A DNA stretch of 6,745 bases from Bacteroidales bacterium (GCA_013335275.1 JAAXVX010000075.1:1-6745); one strand, 5' to 3'. Positions 1-5,943 are shown, counted from the first letter of the stretch. The notes: generated from the sequence alone by a model not told the origin. Numbers and translations are program-made.

Positions 1-806
1 ACGGTACCAATAACCAGTTCCGATCCGTCGAGCCTTCCGGATTGTGCAATCATGGAAGAGTTTGTATAGTCTTTAGTGTCAAAAACCCGCAGGTCCATAC
101 TCATTCCTTTAACACGCATATCATTTACCGCAAGGAGAAATCCCTGATAAAAATCCAGATAATTATTGTTGCCCGGATTTGTTTCGAAACTTTTGCTGTC
201 AAAAGGAAGTACAAGAGAAACAGTATGATTCCCGTTAGATTTATGTTCTTTGAAAATACTTTGCCGTAAAGGAACATAGCCAGATGTAGCAGATATCTCT
301 TTTGCACCGCTTGCCGGTTCCGAAGAAGGTATCTGAAGGACTTGTCTGGTATTAAGCTCGCTGCCGGTTAATGAGTTAGCCGCAACAATAGATTCAACGG
401 ATACATTGTATAGTTTGGCAATGGACTCCAGCGTTTCGTACCAGCGAACGGTGTGTTTGAGCATTTCTGTTTTAACAGCTTCCTCTTTCGCAGGATTCTC
501 CTTTGGAGTTTCAGGTAAAACCGTCTCTTTTGGAGCAGCGGAGTTTCTTATATATACAAGGTCGCCTTCCTTAATGCCCGAACGCAAAGCAGGATTGTCT
601 TCCAGAATAACATTTACAACTACATTATATGCTTTTGCAATTGAAAAAAGAGTTTGCTTTTTCTCCACGTGATGAACAAAAAATGAGAGCCCGTCCCTGT
701 TTACAAGTTCTGTAGATATTTTAACAGGAGGTGGTGTGTACTGTCCGTACACAGCCGGAGATAAAAGTGTTAAAGCAACAAGCAGTATAATGGTTAATTG
801 TTTCAT
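1..806 (-). CDS. Secreted protein with two LysM domains and a periplasmic-binding-protein-like domain (partial)
   Basis: The frame stays open for 268 codons from the ATG at 806 to the left edge, so the C-terminus is missing. Residues 1-21 form a signal peptide (Lys at 2, hydrophobic core, likely signal peptidase I cut after Val-Tyr-Gly). There is no lipobox cysteine. LysM 1 spans about residues 42-87 ([11 protein letters not shown] core, then an EGDLVYI end). A Pro/Glu/Lys-rich linker covers 88-115, and LysM 2 spans about 116-160 ([16 protein letters not shown] core, ending VLQIP). From about residue 194, HTVSLVLPF followed by a [12 protein letters not shown] helix resembles the start of a type 1 periplasmic binding fold. 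LysM domains bind peptidoglycan, so the protein probably sits on the cell wall in the periplasm. Similar Bacteroidota proteins tend to be named amino-acid ABC transporter binding proteins, but no permease or ATPase is visible here and the ligand is unknown. The start overlaps the purC stop. The LysM calls are firm; the binding fold is likely. Confidence 0.88.
   Translation of the reverse strand, partial: MKQLTIILLVALTLLSPAVYGQYTPPPVKISTELVNRDGLSFFVHHVEKKQTLFSIAKAYNVVVNVILEDNPALRSGIKEGDLVYIRNSAAPKETVLPETPKENPAKEEAVKTEMLKHTVRWYETLESIAKLYNVSVESIVAANSLTGSELNTRQVLQIPSSEPASGAKEISATSGYVPLRQSIFKEHKSNGNHTVSLVLPFDSKSFETNPGNNNYLDFYQGFLLAVNDMRVKGMSMDLRVFDTKDYTNSSMIAQSGRLDGSELVIGT
803..806 (-). other. ATGA stop/start overlap between purC and the LysM gene
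   Basis: On the minus strand the four bases read ATGA. The TGA ends purC and the ATG starts the LysM gene in the -1 frame relative to it. No Shine-Dalgarno-like sequence lies just upstream (AAATATGCTAGCCAGATT). Overlaps of this kind commonly mean that ribosomes finishing the upstream gene re-initiate on the downstream one. That would tie production of the secreted LysM protein to translation of purC. Confidence 0.8.
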
Positions 807-1753
807 AATCTGGCTAGCATATTTGCTATGTTGGTTTCTATTCTTTCGTATATATCATCGGTATATTCCGCTCTGATAAACGGCTTGCCGGTTATATGCT
901 CGAACAGTTCAATATATCTGTCGGAAATAGAACCTACAATCTCGTCTGTCATTTCGGGTACACTCTGACCCTTTTGTCCCGAAAAATTATTTTCCATAAG
1001 CCACTCACGAACAAACTCTTTTGAGAGCTGTCTTTGAGGAAGGCCCTTTTCAAACAGGTCCGCGTAACTATCCTTATAGAAATAACGGGAAGAATCCGGT
1101 GTATGTATTTCGTCTATAAGATAAATCACATCTCCCTTTTTGCCGAATTCGTATTTTGTGTCTACAAGAATCAGGCCTCTTTCTTCTGCAATTTCGCTCC
1201 CTCTCTTAAACAGGTCAAGCGCATATTGTTCAAGTTTAATGTATTCACTTTCTTTTACAAGTCCGCTTGAAATAATCTCCTCCCTCGAGATATCCATATC
1301 GTGCTCGCCTATTTCTGCCTTGGTAGTAGGAGTAATGATAGGCTTTTCGAATGCCTGATGCTCTTTCATCCCATCGGGAATTTTAACTCCGCAGATTTCT
1401 CTTACGCCCGACTTGTAAGCTCTCCATGAGCTTCCTGTAAGATATCCTCTGATGATCATCTCAACAGGGTATCCGGTACATTTGTGCCCTACCGTAACCA
1501 TTGGGTCAGGTGAGGCAATTTTCCAGTTTGGAACTATATCTGAGGTTCTGTCAAGAAAATTTGAAGCAATCTGATTAAGTACCTGTCCCTTATAAGGAAT
1601 CCCTTTTGGGAGAACAACATCAAATGCCGAGATGCGGTCCGTGGCAATCATTACAAGGTAGTTGTCACCTATGCTGTATACATCTCTCACTTTGCCGACA
1701 TATTTGCCGGTCTGGTTCTTAAAGTTGAATTCGGTTCTTGTTATAGCCTTCAT
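803..1753 (-). CDS. purC: Phosphoribosylaminoimidazole-succinocarboxamide synthase (SAICAR synthetase)
   Basis: This cytosolic purine-synthesis enzyme joins CAIR and aspartate, with ATP hydrolysis, to make SAICAR. The 316-residue protein is full length for the longer form of the family (yeast Ade1 has about 306 residues; E. coli PurC has 237). Visible family signatures are the nucleotide-binding GKVRDVY at 20-26, TDRISAFDV at 38-46, the [11 protein letters not shown] segment at 103-113, [11 protein letters not shown] at 137-147, LVDTKYEFG at 196-204 and [11 protein letters not shown] at 214-224. It starts with ATG, 15 bp after the glycosyltransferase stop, and ends in an ATGA overlap with the LysM gene. 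It is therefore probably transcribed with its neighbours rather than from its own promoter. None of the other genes here belongs to the purine pathway, so regulation in step with that pathway is not evident. No damage or unusual residues are seen. Confidence 0.97.
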   Translation of the reverse strand: MKAITRTEFNFKNQTGKYVGKVRDVYSIGDNYLVMIATDRISAFDVVLPKGIPYKGQVLNQIASNFLDRTSDIVPNWKIASPDPMVTVGHKCTGYPVEMIIRGYLTGSSWRAYKSGVREICGVKIPDGMKEHQAFEKPIITPTTKAEIGEHDMDISREEIISSGLVKESEYIKLEQYALDLFKRGSEIAEERGLILVDTKYEFGKKGDVIYLIDEIHTPDSSRYFYKDSYADLFEKGLPQRQLSKEFVREWLMENNFSGQKGQSVPEMTDEIVGSISDRYIELFEHITGKPFIRAEYTDDIYERIETNIANMLARL

Positions 1754-1768
1754 GTCAAATATGTATCT

Positions 1769-2887
1769 TTAAAGCGTTTTATAAAACTCTGTCAATTTGT
1801 TGCAAAATTTACTCCAGGAGAGTTCATTCTTCTCAATGGAGATGTTTTTCTCAAAATAGCTTATTCTGTCGTTTTCGAAATAATCAACAATAGCATCTCT
1901 GATTAATGAAGCATCAGGTTGTTTTACAACAATTCCCGTTCCGGGTCCCTCGATAGCTTCTCTTAATCCTCCAACATCTGTCGTAATCATTGGCAATCCA
2001 AAATGAAGGGAAATTGCACTGATTCCGCTTTGTGTGGCAGAACGGTATGGAAGGACGCAAATGTCGGAAGAGGAAAAAAAAGCAGGAACATCGCTGTCTG
2101 CAATATATCCGTTGAAAAGCCTTATCCTGTCCTTATTCGGGGAATTGTCTATCAATTGCCTGTATTTGTCGAAACTTCCGTAAGGTTCTCCGGCTACAAT
2201 AAGCTGAAAGCTGTCGTCAAGGCCGGAAAAAGCCTCGATTAGAATATCCAGCCCTTTGTATTCCCTTATCAGTCCAAAGAAGAGAATATTTTTTTTACCC
2301 TTTTCAATGCCAATTTTTTCAATTGCCAGCTCCCTGTCCATTTTTTCGCCAAAATGGTTGTAAAGAGGATGGGGCGTACTTATGAATTTTGCATTGGGTT
2401 TATACGAAAGCAAATCTCTTCCGACGGCGTCGGATAAAACAATAAAGGCGTCATTAGCGCCCAGAAAGTATTTTGTAAATGGTTTGTCAAAGAAATGCTG
2501 TTCGTGCGGGATAACGTTATCGAGAACAGAAATAACCTTCGTTTTTTTGAGCTGATGCCGTCCCACATATCCCAGAGATGGAGCAAAATAGGACATCCAG
2601 TAGCGCATTATGAGCAAATCCGGCTCCCACTCACGGATTGCCCTTGCCGTCCGGATGTATGAAAATGGGTTTGCAGTGTCCAAAATTGAAGTGCTTTGAA
2701 CCTTAATGGCGGTATCCTCCTTCTCTACATACTGCGTTTTGCCGGGGAAGAGAAGGTCCGGATACTGTCTTTTGAAGTTAAAAGCTTTTACTTCATGGTT
2801 TTTGCCAAGTTCTTCAAATATGTTGGCATTGAACTGTGCAATCCCACCTCTGTATGGGTAAAAGCTGGATAAGATTGCTATTTTCAC
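1769..2887 (-). CDS. Glycosyltransferase, GT4-like (GT-B fold)
   Basis: A 372-residue cytosolic or membrane-associated sugar transferase of the two-domain GT-B type. The N-terminal domain opens with a short beta strand and a glycine loop (FYPYRGGIAQF, residues 9-19) and contains DNVIPHEQHF at 123-132. The C-terminal nucleotide-sugar domain begins near 200 with ILFFGLIREYKGLDILIEAF at 201-220, where Arg208 and Lys211 are the usual phosphate-contacting pair. It continues with AGEPYG near 232 and ends in QSGISAISLHFGLP at 286-299 and TDVGGLREA at 303-311. The paired glutamates of the common GT4 EX7E motif are not present. Gln286-Ser-Gly takes the first position, as in one GT4 subfamily. The start is GTG, supported by the family-typical MKIAIL beginning and an AAGGA ribosome site. 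The donor and acceptor sugars cannot be told from sequence. The envelope genes nearby suggest surface glycan or lipopolysaccharide work, which is inference. Confidence 0.92.
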   Translation of the reverse strand: MKIAILSSFYPYRGGIAQFNANIFEELGKNHEVKAFNFKRQYPDLLFPGKTQYVEKEDTAIKVQSTSILDTANPFSYIRTARAIREWEPDLLIMRYWMSYFAPSLGYVGRHQLKKTKVISVLDNVIPHEQHFFDKPFTKYFLGANDAFIVLSDAVGRDLLSYKPNAKFISTPHPLYNHFGEKMDRELAIEKIGIEKGKKNILFFGLIREYKGLDILIEAFSGLDDSFQLIVAGEPYGSFDKYRQLIDNSPNKDRIRLFNGYIADSDVPAFFSSSDICVLPYRSATQSGISAISLHFGLPMITTDVGGLREAIEGPGTGIVVKQPDASLIRDAIVDYFENDRISYFEKNISIEKNELSWSKFCNKLTEFYKTL

Positions 2888-2897
2888 TCGGTTCCTT
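2885..2897 (-). promoter_or_regulatory. Shine-Dalgarno-like site and GTG start of the glycosyltransferase
   Basis: The minus strand reads TAAGGAACCGAGTG. The stop codon of the upstream skp-like gene (TAA) runs into AAGGA, which lies five bases before the GTG initiator. This is the only clear Shine-Dalgarno match in front of a gene in this window; the other starts sit behind A/T-rich leaders, as is usual in Bacteroidota. It supports GTG as the true start and suggests that the weaker start codon is compensated by rRNA pairing or by coupling across the 8-bp gap. Confidence 0.6.
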
Positions 2898-3507
2898 ATT
2901 TGGTTCCCTTCGATTTAGTTTTGATATACTCGTCGTTAAGACCTGCAACTACGTCCGATGTAATGTTAAGGGTAGAGTCGGCCTGCAATACAGTGTTCAT
3001 TGTAGCAGACGAGTTAATGATAACTGAAAAGTTTTTCTCTTTGTTGTATACTTTGAGATAAGTGTGGAGAGACTCCATTACTTTGTTTACAAGTACTCTT
3101 TCTTCTTCTGCCATCTCCATTTGTTTTTGCTGGCTTAAGTTCTGAAGTTCCTGCTGGCGCATGGCGAGCTGTTGTTGCTGGGTTTCTGCCTGGGCGCGTG
3201 TAACAAGCCCTTTTTGAATTTTAGCTTCCCAGTCTTTATAGTCACGCTCGAATGCTCTTCCTTTCTTGCTGAGGTCATCCTGAATAACCTGTGCTTTACT
3301 TTCAAGTTCCGATTTGAGGTCGTTGAACATATCATACTGATTCATTAAAGAGTCAATCTGGATATAAACGATACTTCCGGCCGGAGCAACTGTCCCCTGA
3401 CTTTGGGAACTGCTTGAAGAACCCGGTTTTGATGTAAAATAGAGAACGTAAAGTACAACTACCGCTACGGCTAATACTGAATTCAGAATTAATGAGGCAT
3501 TTTTCAT
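2896..3507 (-). CDS. OmpH/Skp-family periplasmic chaperone-like protein with N-terminal membrane segment
   Basis: A 203-residue protein of the OmpH/Skp family, whose members hold unfolded outer-membrane proteins in the periplasm on their way to the BAM complex. Residues 5-24 form one hydrophobic segment (core LAVAVVVLYVLYF) with no convincing signal peptidase site, so it may stay anchored in the inner membrane. A Ser/Gly/Gln-rich linker covers 28-44. The family-type strand IVYIQIDSLMNQYDMF follows at 46-61. A long charged, Gln-rich helical region then runs to about 150 and is likely coiled coil (for example AETQQQQLAMRQQELQNLS). The last 50 residues include NFSVIINSS, resembling the returning beta strand of Skp. 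A TATATTTG box lies 20 bp before the ATG. It sits between pdxJ and a glycosyltransferase gene rather than next to bamA. The family call is firm; chaperone activity is inferred from the family. Confidence 0.88.
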   Translation of the reverse strand: MKNASLILNSVLAVAVVVLYVLYFTSKPGSSSSSQSQGTVAPAGSIVYIQIDSLMNQYDMFNDLKSELESKAQVIQDDLSKKGRAFERDYKDWEAKIQKGLVTRAQAETQQQQLAMRQQELQNLSQQKQMEMAEEERVLVNKVMESLHTYLKVYNKEKNFSVIINSSATMNTVLQADSTLNITSDVVAGLNDEYIKTKSKGTK

Positions 3508-3527
3508 TTGTAATAATATTTAAAACA

Positions 3528-3558
3528 CAAATATATTAATATTTCTTTAATTGTCTAA
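3528..3558 (-). promoter_or_regulatory. Probable Bacteroidota-type promoter for the skp-like gene and downstream genes
   Basis: The minus strand carries TATATTTG at 3535-3528, an exact match to the Bacteroidota -7 consensus TAnnTTTG. Nineteen bases upstream is TTAG (3558-3555), a one-mismatch -33 element. The box lies in the 28-bp gap after pdxJ, 20 bp before the ATG, which predicts a start near 3521 and a leader of about 14 bases without a Shine-Dalgarno sequence. It would let skp, the glycosyltransferase, purC and the LysM gene be expressed independently of pdxJ. The weak -33 match and A/T-rich setting limit certainty. Confidence 0.55.
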
Positions 3559-4255
3559 GATAAGATTGGATAGTATTTTCCAGACCAAGATATATGGCGT
3601 CACATATAAGAGCATGGCCAATTGAGACCTCTGCCGTGTAAGGAATTGTGTCGCAGAAATACCTGAGATTTTCTAGACTAAGGTCGTGTCCTGCATTTAT
3701 TCCGAGACCCATTTCAACTGCAGTTTCAGCAGCCTTTACATACGGCGAAATTGCAGCTTCCCTTCCACCGGAGTACCCGCTTGCATATGCTTCTGTATAG
3801 AGTTCAATTCTGTCACATCCTGTTTCTGCAGCATATTTTATCATTTCCGGGTTGGGGTCGATAAATATTGACGTTCTTATTCCGGCTGACCGGAAAATTG
3901 AGCAGATATCCTTAAGAAACAGCCCGTTTTTCTTCGTGTCCCAGCCGCTGTTGGATGTAAGAACATCGTGTGAGTCGGGTACAAGAGTAACTTGTGCGGG
4001 AAGAATTTCAAGAACAAGGGCAACAAAGCTTTCAATTGGATTTCCTTCAATATTGAACTCAGTTTTAAGAATTCCCTTGAGTTGCCTTGCATCATTATAA
4101 CGGATGTGTCTTTCATCCGGTCTGGGGTGTACGGTTATTCCCTCGGCGCCAAACCTCTCACAATCCTGTGCAGCTTTGATTACATCCGGTAAATTTCCAC
4201 CCCTTGCGTTTCGAAGGGTGGCAAATTTGTTTATATTTACGCTCAATTTTGTCAT
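3536..4255 (-). CDS. pdxJ: Pyridoxine 5'-phosphate synthase
   Basis: This cytosolic TIM-barrel enzyme condenses 1-deoxy-D-xylulose 5-phosphate with 3-amino-2-oxopropyl phosphate (1-amino-acetone-3-phosphate) to give pyridoxine 5'-phosphate, the last ring-forming step of the DXP-dependent vitamin B6 route. Length (239 residues) matches the family. Hallmarks are [17 protein letters not shown] at 4-20, which holds substrate-binding Asn and Arg residues; [12 protein letters not shown] at 41-52 with the catalytic His43 (E. coli His45); Glu70 (E. coli Glu72); [16 protein letters not shown] near 91-106; [10 protein letters not shown] at 149-158 with Glu151; and [13 protein letters not shown] at 185-197 with His190, matching E. 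coli His193. The ATG is fixed by the conserved N-terminus. The gene is divergent from nadK across 46 bp and is followed 28 bp later by the skp-like gene. Its presence implies B6 made from DXP rather than by PdxS/PdxT. No defects are seen. Confidence 0.97.
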   Translation of the reverse strand: MTKLSVNINKFATLRNARGGNLPDVIKAAQDCERFGAEGITVHPRPDERHIRYNDARQLKGILKTEFNIEGNPIESFVALVLEILPAQVTLVPDSHDVLTSNSGWDTKKNGLFLKDICSIFRSAGIRTSIFIDPNPEMIKYAAETGCDRIELYTEAYASGYSGGREAAISPYVKAAETAVEMGLGINAGHDLSLENLRYFCDTIPYTAEVSIGHALICDAIYLGLENTIQSYLRQLKKY

Positions 4256-4284
4256 AATGGATGCAAATTTATTTATTTTTGACG
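4221..4284 (+). repeat. Imperfect direct repeat of about 21 bp at the pdxJ start/promoter
   Basis: Copy 1 (4221-4241) starts GCAAATTTGTTTATATTT and lies inside the first codons of pdxJ. Copy 2 (4263-4284) starts GCAAATTTATTTATTTTT and lies across the pdxJ and nadK -7 boxes. Both end in ACG. They match at 19 of 22 aligned positions, with one inserted base, and begin 42 bp apart, which is about four helical turns. The A/T bias makes chance similarity possible, so a regulatory role is only a suggestion. Confidence 0.4.
4248..4281 (+). promoter_or_regulatory. Probable promoter for the nadK-uppS(-bamA) operon
   Basis: TATTTTTG at 4274-4281 matches the Bacteroidota -7 consensus TAnnTTTG exactly. 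TTTG at 4248-4251 serves as a -33 element with a 22-base spacer, within the 17-23 range I recall for Flavobacterium promoters. The -33 element lies inside the first codons of pdxJ on the other strand. The predicted transcript start is near 4288, giving a leader of about 14 bases with no Shine-Dalgarno sequence. The promoter is interlocked with the pdxJ promoter. Confidence 0.6.
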
Positions 4285-4296
4285 ACTTTTAGACAA
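4264..4296 (-). promoter_or_regulatory. Probable promoter for pdxJ
   Basis: The minus strand carries TAAATTTG at 4271-4264, an exact TAnnTTTG match, with TTG at 4296-4294 and a 22-base spacer. The box ends only 8 bases before the pdxJ ATG, which predicts a leader of about 2 bases, so the message would be almost leaderless. Its -7 box is separated by two bases from the nadK -7 box on the plus strand. Confidence 0.55.
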
Positions 4297-4301
4297 TTAT
4301 C

Positions 4302-5183
4302 ATGAAGATAGCAATTTTTGCAAGGAGTATAGATACAAAGTGGCACATCAGGTTGAGCTTAGTTGTGGCTGCATTGTTGGAGAGAGGGGCGGAGCTTACC
4401 TTTTTTGCGCCGTTTTATAAAAAGGCAAAGCAGGAGTATCTGCTTAATTTGCCTGTTGCAGAAACATTTTCTTCACATGAAGATCTTCCAAAGGATATAG
4501 ATATTTTTTTATGCCTCGGAGGAGACGGCACTTTTCTTGAATCACTTACACTCATCCGTGACAGGAACCTTCCGGTTGCCGGAGTCAATTTCGGCCGGCT
4601 TGGTTTTTTAACCAGCGCAGACTCTGCACCAAGCAACAGATGGATTGACATGCTTTTTAAAGGTGATTACAAAATTGAAAAGAGAACGGTTCTTAAAGTC
4701 TCTTCGGCAGACAAGTTCAGTTGTATGTATCCTTTTGCATTAAATGAAGTTTCGGTTCAGCGGCAGGACCCTTCGATGCTGTCCGTGACACTTAAAATAA
4801 ACGGCATGGAGCTGCCAACCTACTGGTCGGACGGAATCGTTATTGCAACGCCAACGGGATCTACAGCATATTCAATGAGCATTGGCGGGCCCATAATGTT
4901 TCCTACTGCGAAGGCACTTATAATTGCGCCTATTGCTCCGCATAATCTCAATATCAGGCCTCTTGTCGTTCCGGACGATACAGTAATTGAATTAGTGGTA
5001 ACCGCAAGAAAAACAGGAGCAATACTTTGTTTGGACAACAGGACTATAAATATCTCTTCCGGCGATAAATTTACCATATCCAAAGCAGATTTTGACCTGA
5101 ACTACATTTCGCTTCCGGCATCAGGCTTTATTGGGGCGTTAAAAGAGAAACTCCTCTGGGGAGAGGATAGAAGAAACAGCTAA
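4302..5183 (+). CDS. nadK: NAD kinase (ATP/polyphosphate-NAD kinase)
   Basis: This cytosolic enzyme phosphorylates NAD+ at the 2'-OH of the adenosine ribose to make NADP+, supplying reducing cofactor for biosynthesis. The 293-residue protein has all the family signatures: CLGGDGTFLESL at 71-82 with the catalytic Asp75, GVNFGRLGFL at 94-103, ALNEVSVQR at 145-153 with the NAD-binding Asn-Glu pair, and SDGIVIATPTGSTAYSMSIG at 175-194. It also has APIAPHNLNIRPLVVPDD, typical of the C-terminal beta domain. The ATG directly precedes the family-type MKIAIFAR beginning. It is the first gene of the plus-strand group, divergent from pdxJ, with uppS starting 9 bp after its stop. That spacing suggests co-transcription and possibly coupled translation. 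No missing residues or frame damage are seen. Confidence 0.97.
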   Translation: MKIAIFARSIDTKWHIRLSLVVAALLERGAELTFFAPFYKKAKQEYLLNLPVAETFSSHEDLPKDIDIFLCLGGDGTFLESLTLIRDRNLPVAGVNFGRLGFLTSADSAPSNRWIDMLFKGDYKIEKRTVLKVSSADKFSCMYPFALNEVSVQRQDPSMLSVTLKINGMELPTYWSDGIVIATPTGSTAYSMSIGGPIMFPTAKALIIAPIAPHNLNIRPLVVPDDTVIELVVTARKTGAILCLDNRTINISSGDKFTISKADFDLNYISLPASGFIGALKEKLLWGEDRRNS

Positions 5184-5192
5184 TTTCCAAAA

Positions 5193-5909
5193 ATGAACAA
5201 TATTCCAGGACATGTGACCATCATTATGGATGGCAACGGCAGGTGGGCTAAGAAACAAGGGCTAAAAAGAATCTTCGGTCACAAGGCCGGCGTTGAGGCA
5301 GTGCGACAGGCAACTGAATTTGCAGCAGAAAAGGGGATAGGTTATCTGAGTCTTTTCGCTTTTTCCGAAGAGAACTGGAACAGGCCTCAGGATGAGGTTA
5401 TGGGTCTTATGGAACTTATGGTGGAGGCTATTGTTGGCGAGACAAAAACCCTTATGAAAAATAATGTCCGGTTCCGGGTAATTGGCGACACTTCAAAACT
5501 ACCGGACAGAGTTAAAGAAAAAATATCTGCAACAGAAGAACAAACAGCTCCGAACAAAGGTCTTTGCATGATTGTTTTTCTGAGCTACAGCGGAAAGTGG
5601 GACATTATTCAGGCTATGGAGAGGTATATGAAAGATGATACTTTGAAAAACGCTCCGGTAAATCAGGTAAAATTTGAGGGCTTTTTGTCAACAGCCGGAA
5701 TCCCCGATCCGGACCTTTTAATAAGAACAAGCGGAGAGCAGAGGATAAGCAATTATCTCTTATGGCAGGTCGCTTATACAGAATTTTATTTCACCGACGT
5801 ACTTTGGCCCGATTTTAGCAAAACTGACTTCCAGAAAGCTCTCGATGTTTTTGCATCAAGAGAGAGGAGATACGGAAAAACGGAAGAACAAGTTAATAAT
5901 CTAAAATAA
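5193..5909 (+). CDS. uppS: Isoprenyl transferase (undecaprenyl diphosphate synthase)
   Basis: This cis-prenyltransferase extends farnesyl diphosphate with isopentenyl diphosphate units to undecaprenyl diphosphate, the precursor of the lipid carrier for peptidoglycan and surface polysaccharide. It acts at the cytosolic face of the membrane. The 238-residue length is normal. Signatures are HVTIIMDGNGRWAKKQGL at 7-24 with the Mg-binding catalytic Asp13 (E. coli Asp26), GHKAGVEAVR at 29-38, LFAFSEENWNRP at 54-65, and the C-terminal DPDLLIRTSGEQRISNYLLW at 172-191 with diphosphate-binding Arg178, Arg184 and Ser186, then Glu197 in YTEFYF. The usual NYGGR-type segment reads SYSGKWDI at 131-138. The exact chain length of the product cannot be read from sequence. 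It follows nadK by 9 bp and precedes bamA by 58 bp, an envelope-related pairing that I recall as common in Bacteroidota. Confidence 0.96.
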   Translation: MNNIPGHVTIIMDGNGRWAKKQGLKRIFGHKAGVEAVRQATEFAAEKGIGYLSLFAFSEENWNRPQDEVMGLMELMVEAIVGETKTLMKNNVRFRVIGDTSKLPDRVKEKISATEEQTAPNKGLCMIVFLSYSGKWDIIQAMERYMKDDTLKNAPVNQVKFEGFLSTAGIPDPDLLIRTSGEQRISNYLLWQVAYTEFYFTDVLWPDFSKTDFQKALDVFASRERRYGKTEEQVNNLK

Positions 5910-5915
5910 AAGAAC

Positions 5916-5927
5916 TTTGAATTCAAA
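5916..5927. repeat. Perfect 12-bp palindrome in the bamA promoter region
   Basis: TTTGAATTCAAA reads the same on both strands with no spacer. The flanking bases (C and T) do not extend it. Its left TTTG is the best -33 candidate for the bamA promoter, and it ends 8 bp before the TATATTTG box. With no loop and A/T-rich arms it is unlikely to act as an RNA hairpin, so if functional it would be a protein-binding site on DNA. It may also be chance. Confidence 0.5.
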
Positions 5928-5943
5928 TAAAAATCTATATTTG
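5916..5943 (+). promoter_or_regulatory. Probable internal promoter in front of bamA
   Basis: TATATTTG at 5936-5943 matches the Bacteroidota -7 consensus exactly and is identical to the box in front of the skp-like gene. TTTG at 5916-5919 is a possible -33 element, but the 16-base spacer is slightly short. The site lies in the 58-bp gap after uppS, the largest gap in the plus-strand group. It predicts a start near 5950 and a leader of about 18 bases. It could give bamA expression additional to read-through from nadK-uppS. Confidence 0.55.

Noticed and set aside
42..269. Short plus-strand open frame near the left edge
   Set aside because: The minus-strand LysM/binding-protein frame runs open through this whole stretch and encodes recognisable sequence, so this is a shadow.
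406..672. 88-codon open frame on the plus strand opposite the LysM gene
   Set aside because: It lies wholly within the well-supported LysM coding region on the other strand and resembles no known family. It is a shadow frame.
1758..1765. CATATTTG on the minus strand just before purC as a promoter box
   Set aside because: It misses the first T of the consensus and ends only 4 bases before the ATG, so transcription would begin at or after the start codon. Transcription from upstream is more likely.
4820..5083. 87-codon minus-strand open frame inside nadK
   Set aside because: It lies opposite the conserved NAD-kinase catalytic region and its hydrophobic translation is a by-product of that sequence.
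5152..5167. Hairpin TCCTCT-GGGG-AGAGGA near the end of nadK as a terminator
   Set aside because: The 6-bp stem lies inside the nadK coding sequence, has no T-run after it, and is followed 9 bp past the stop by co-directional uppS, so termination there makes little sense.
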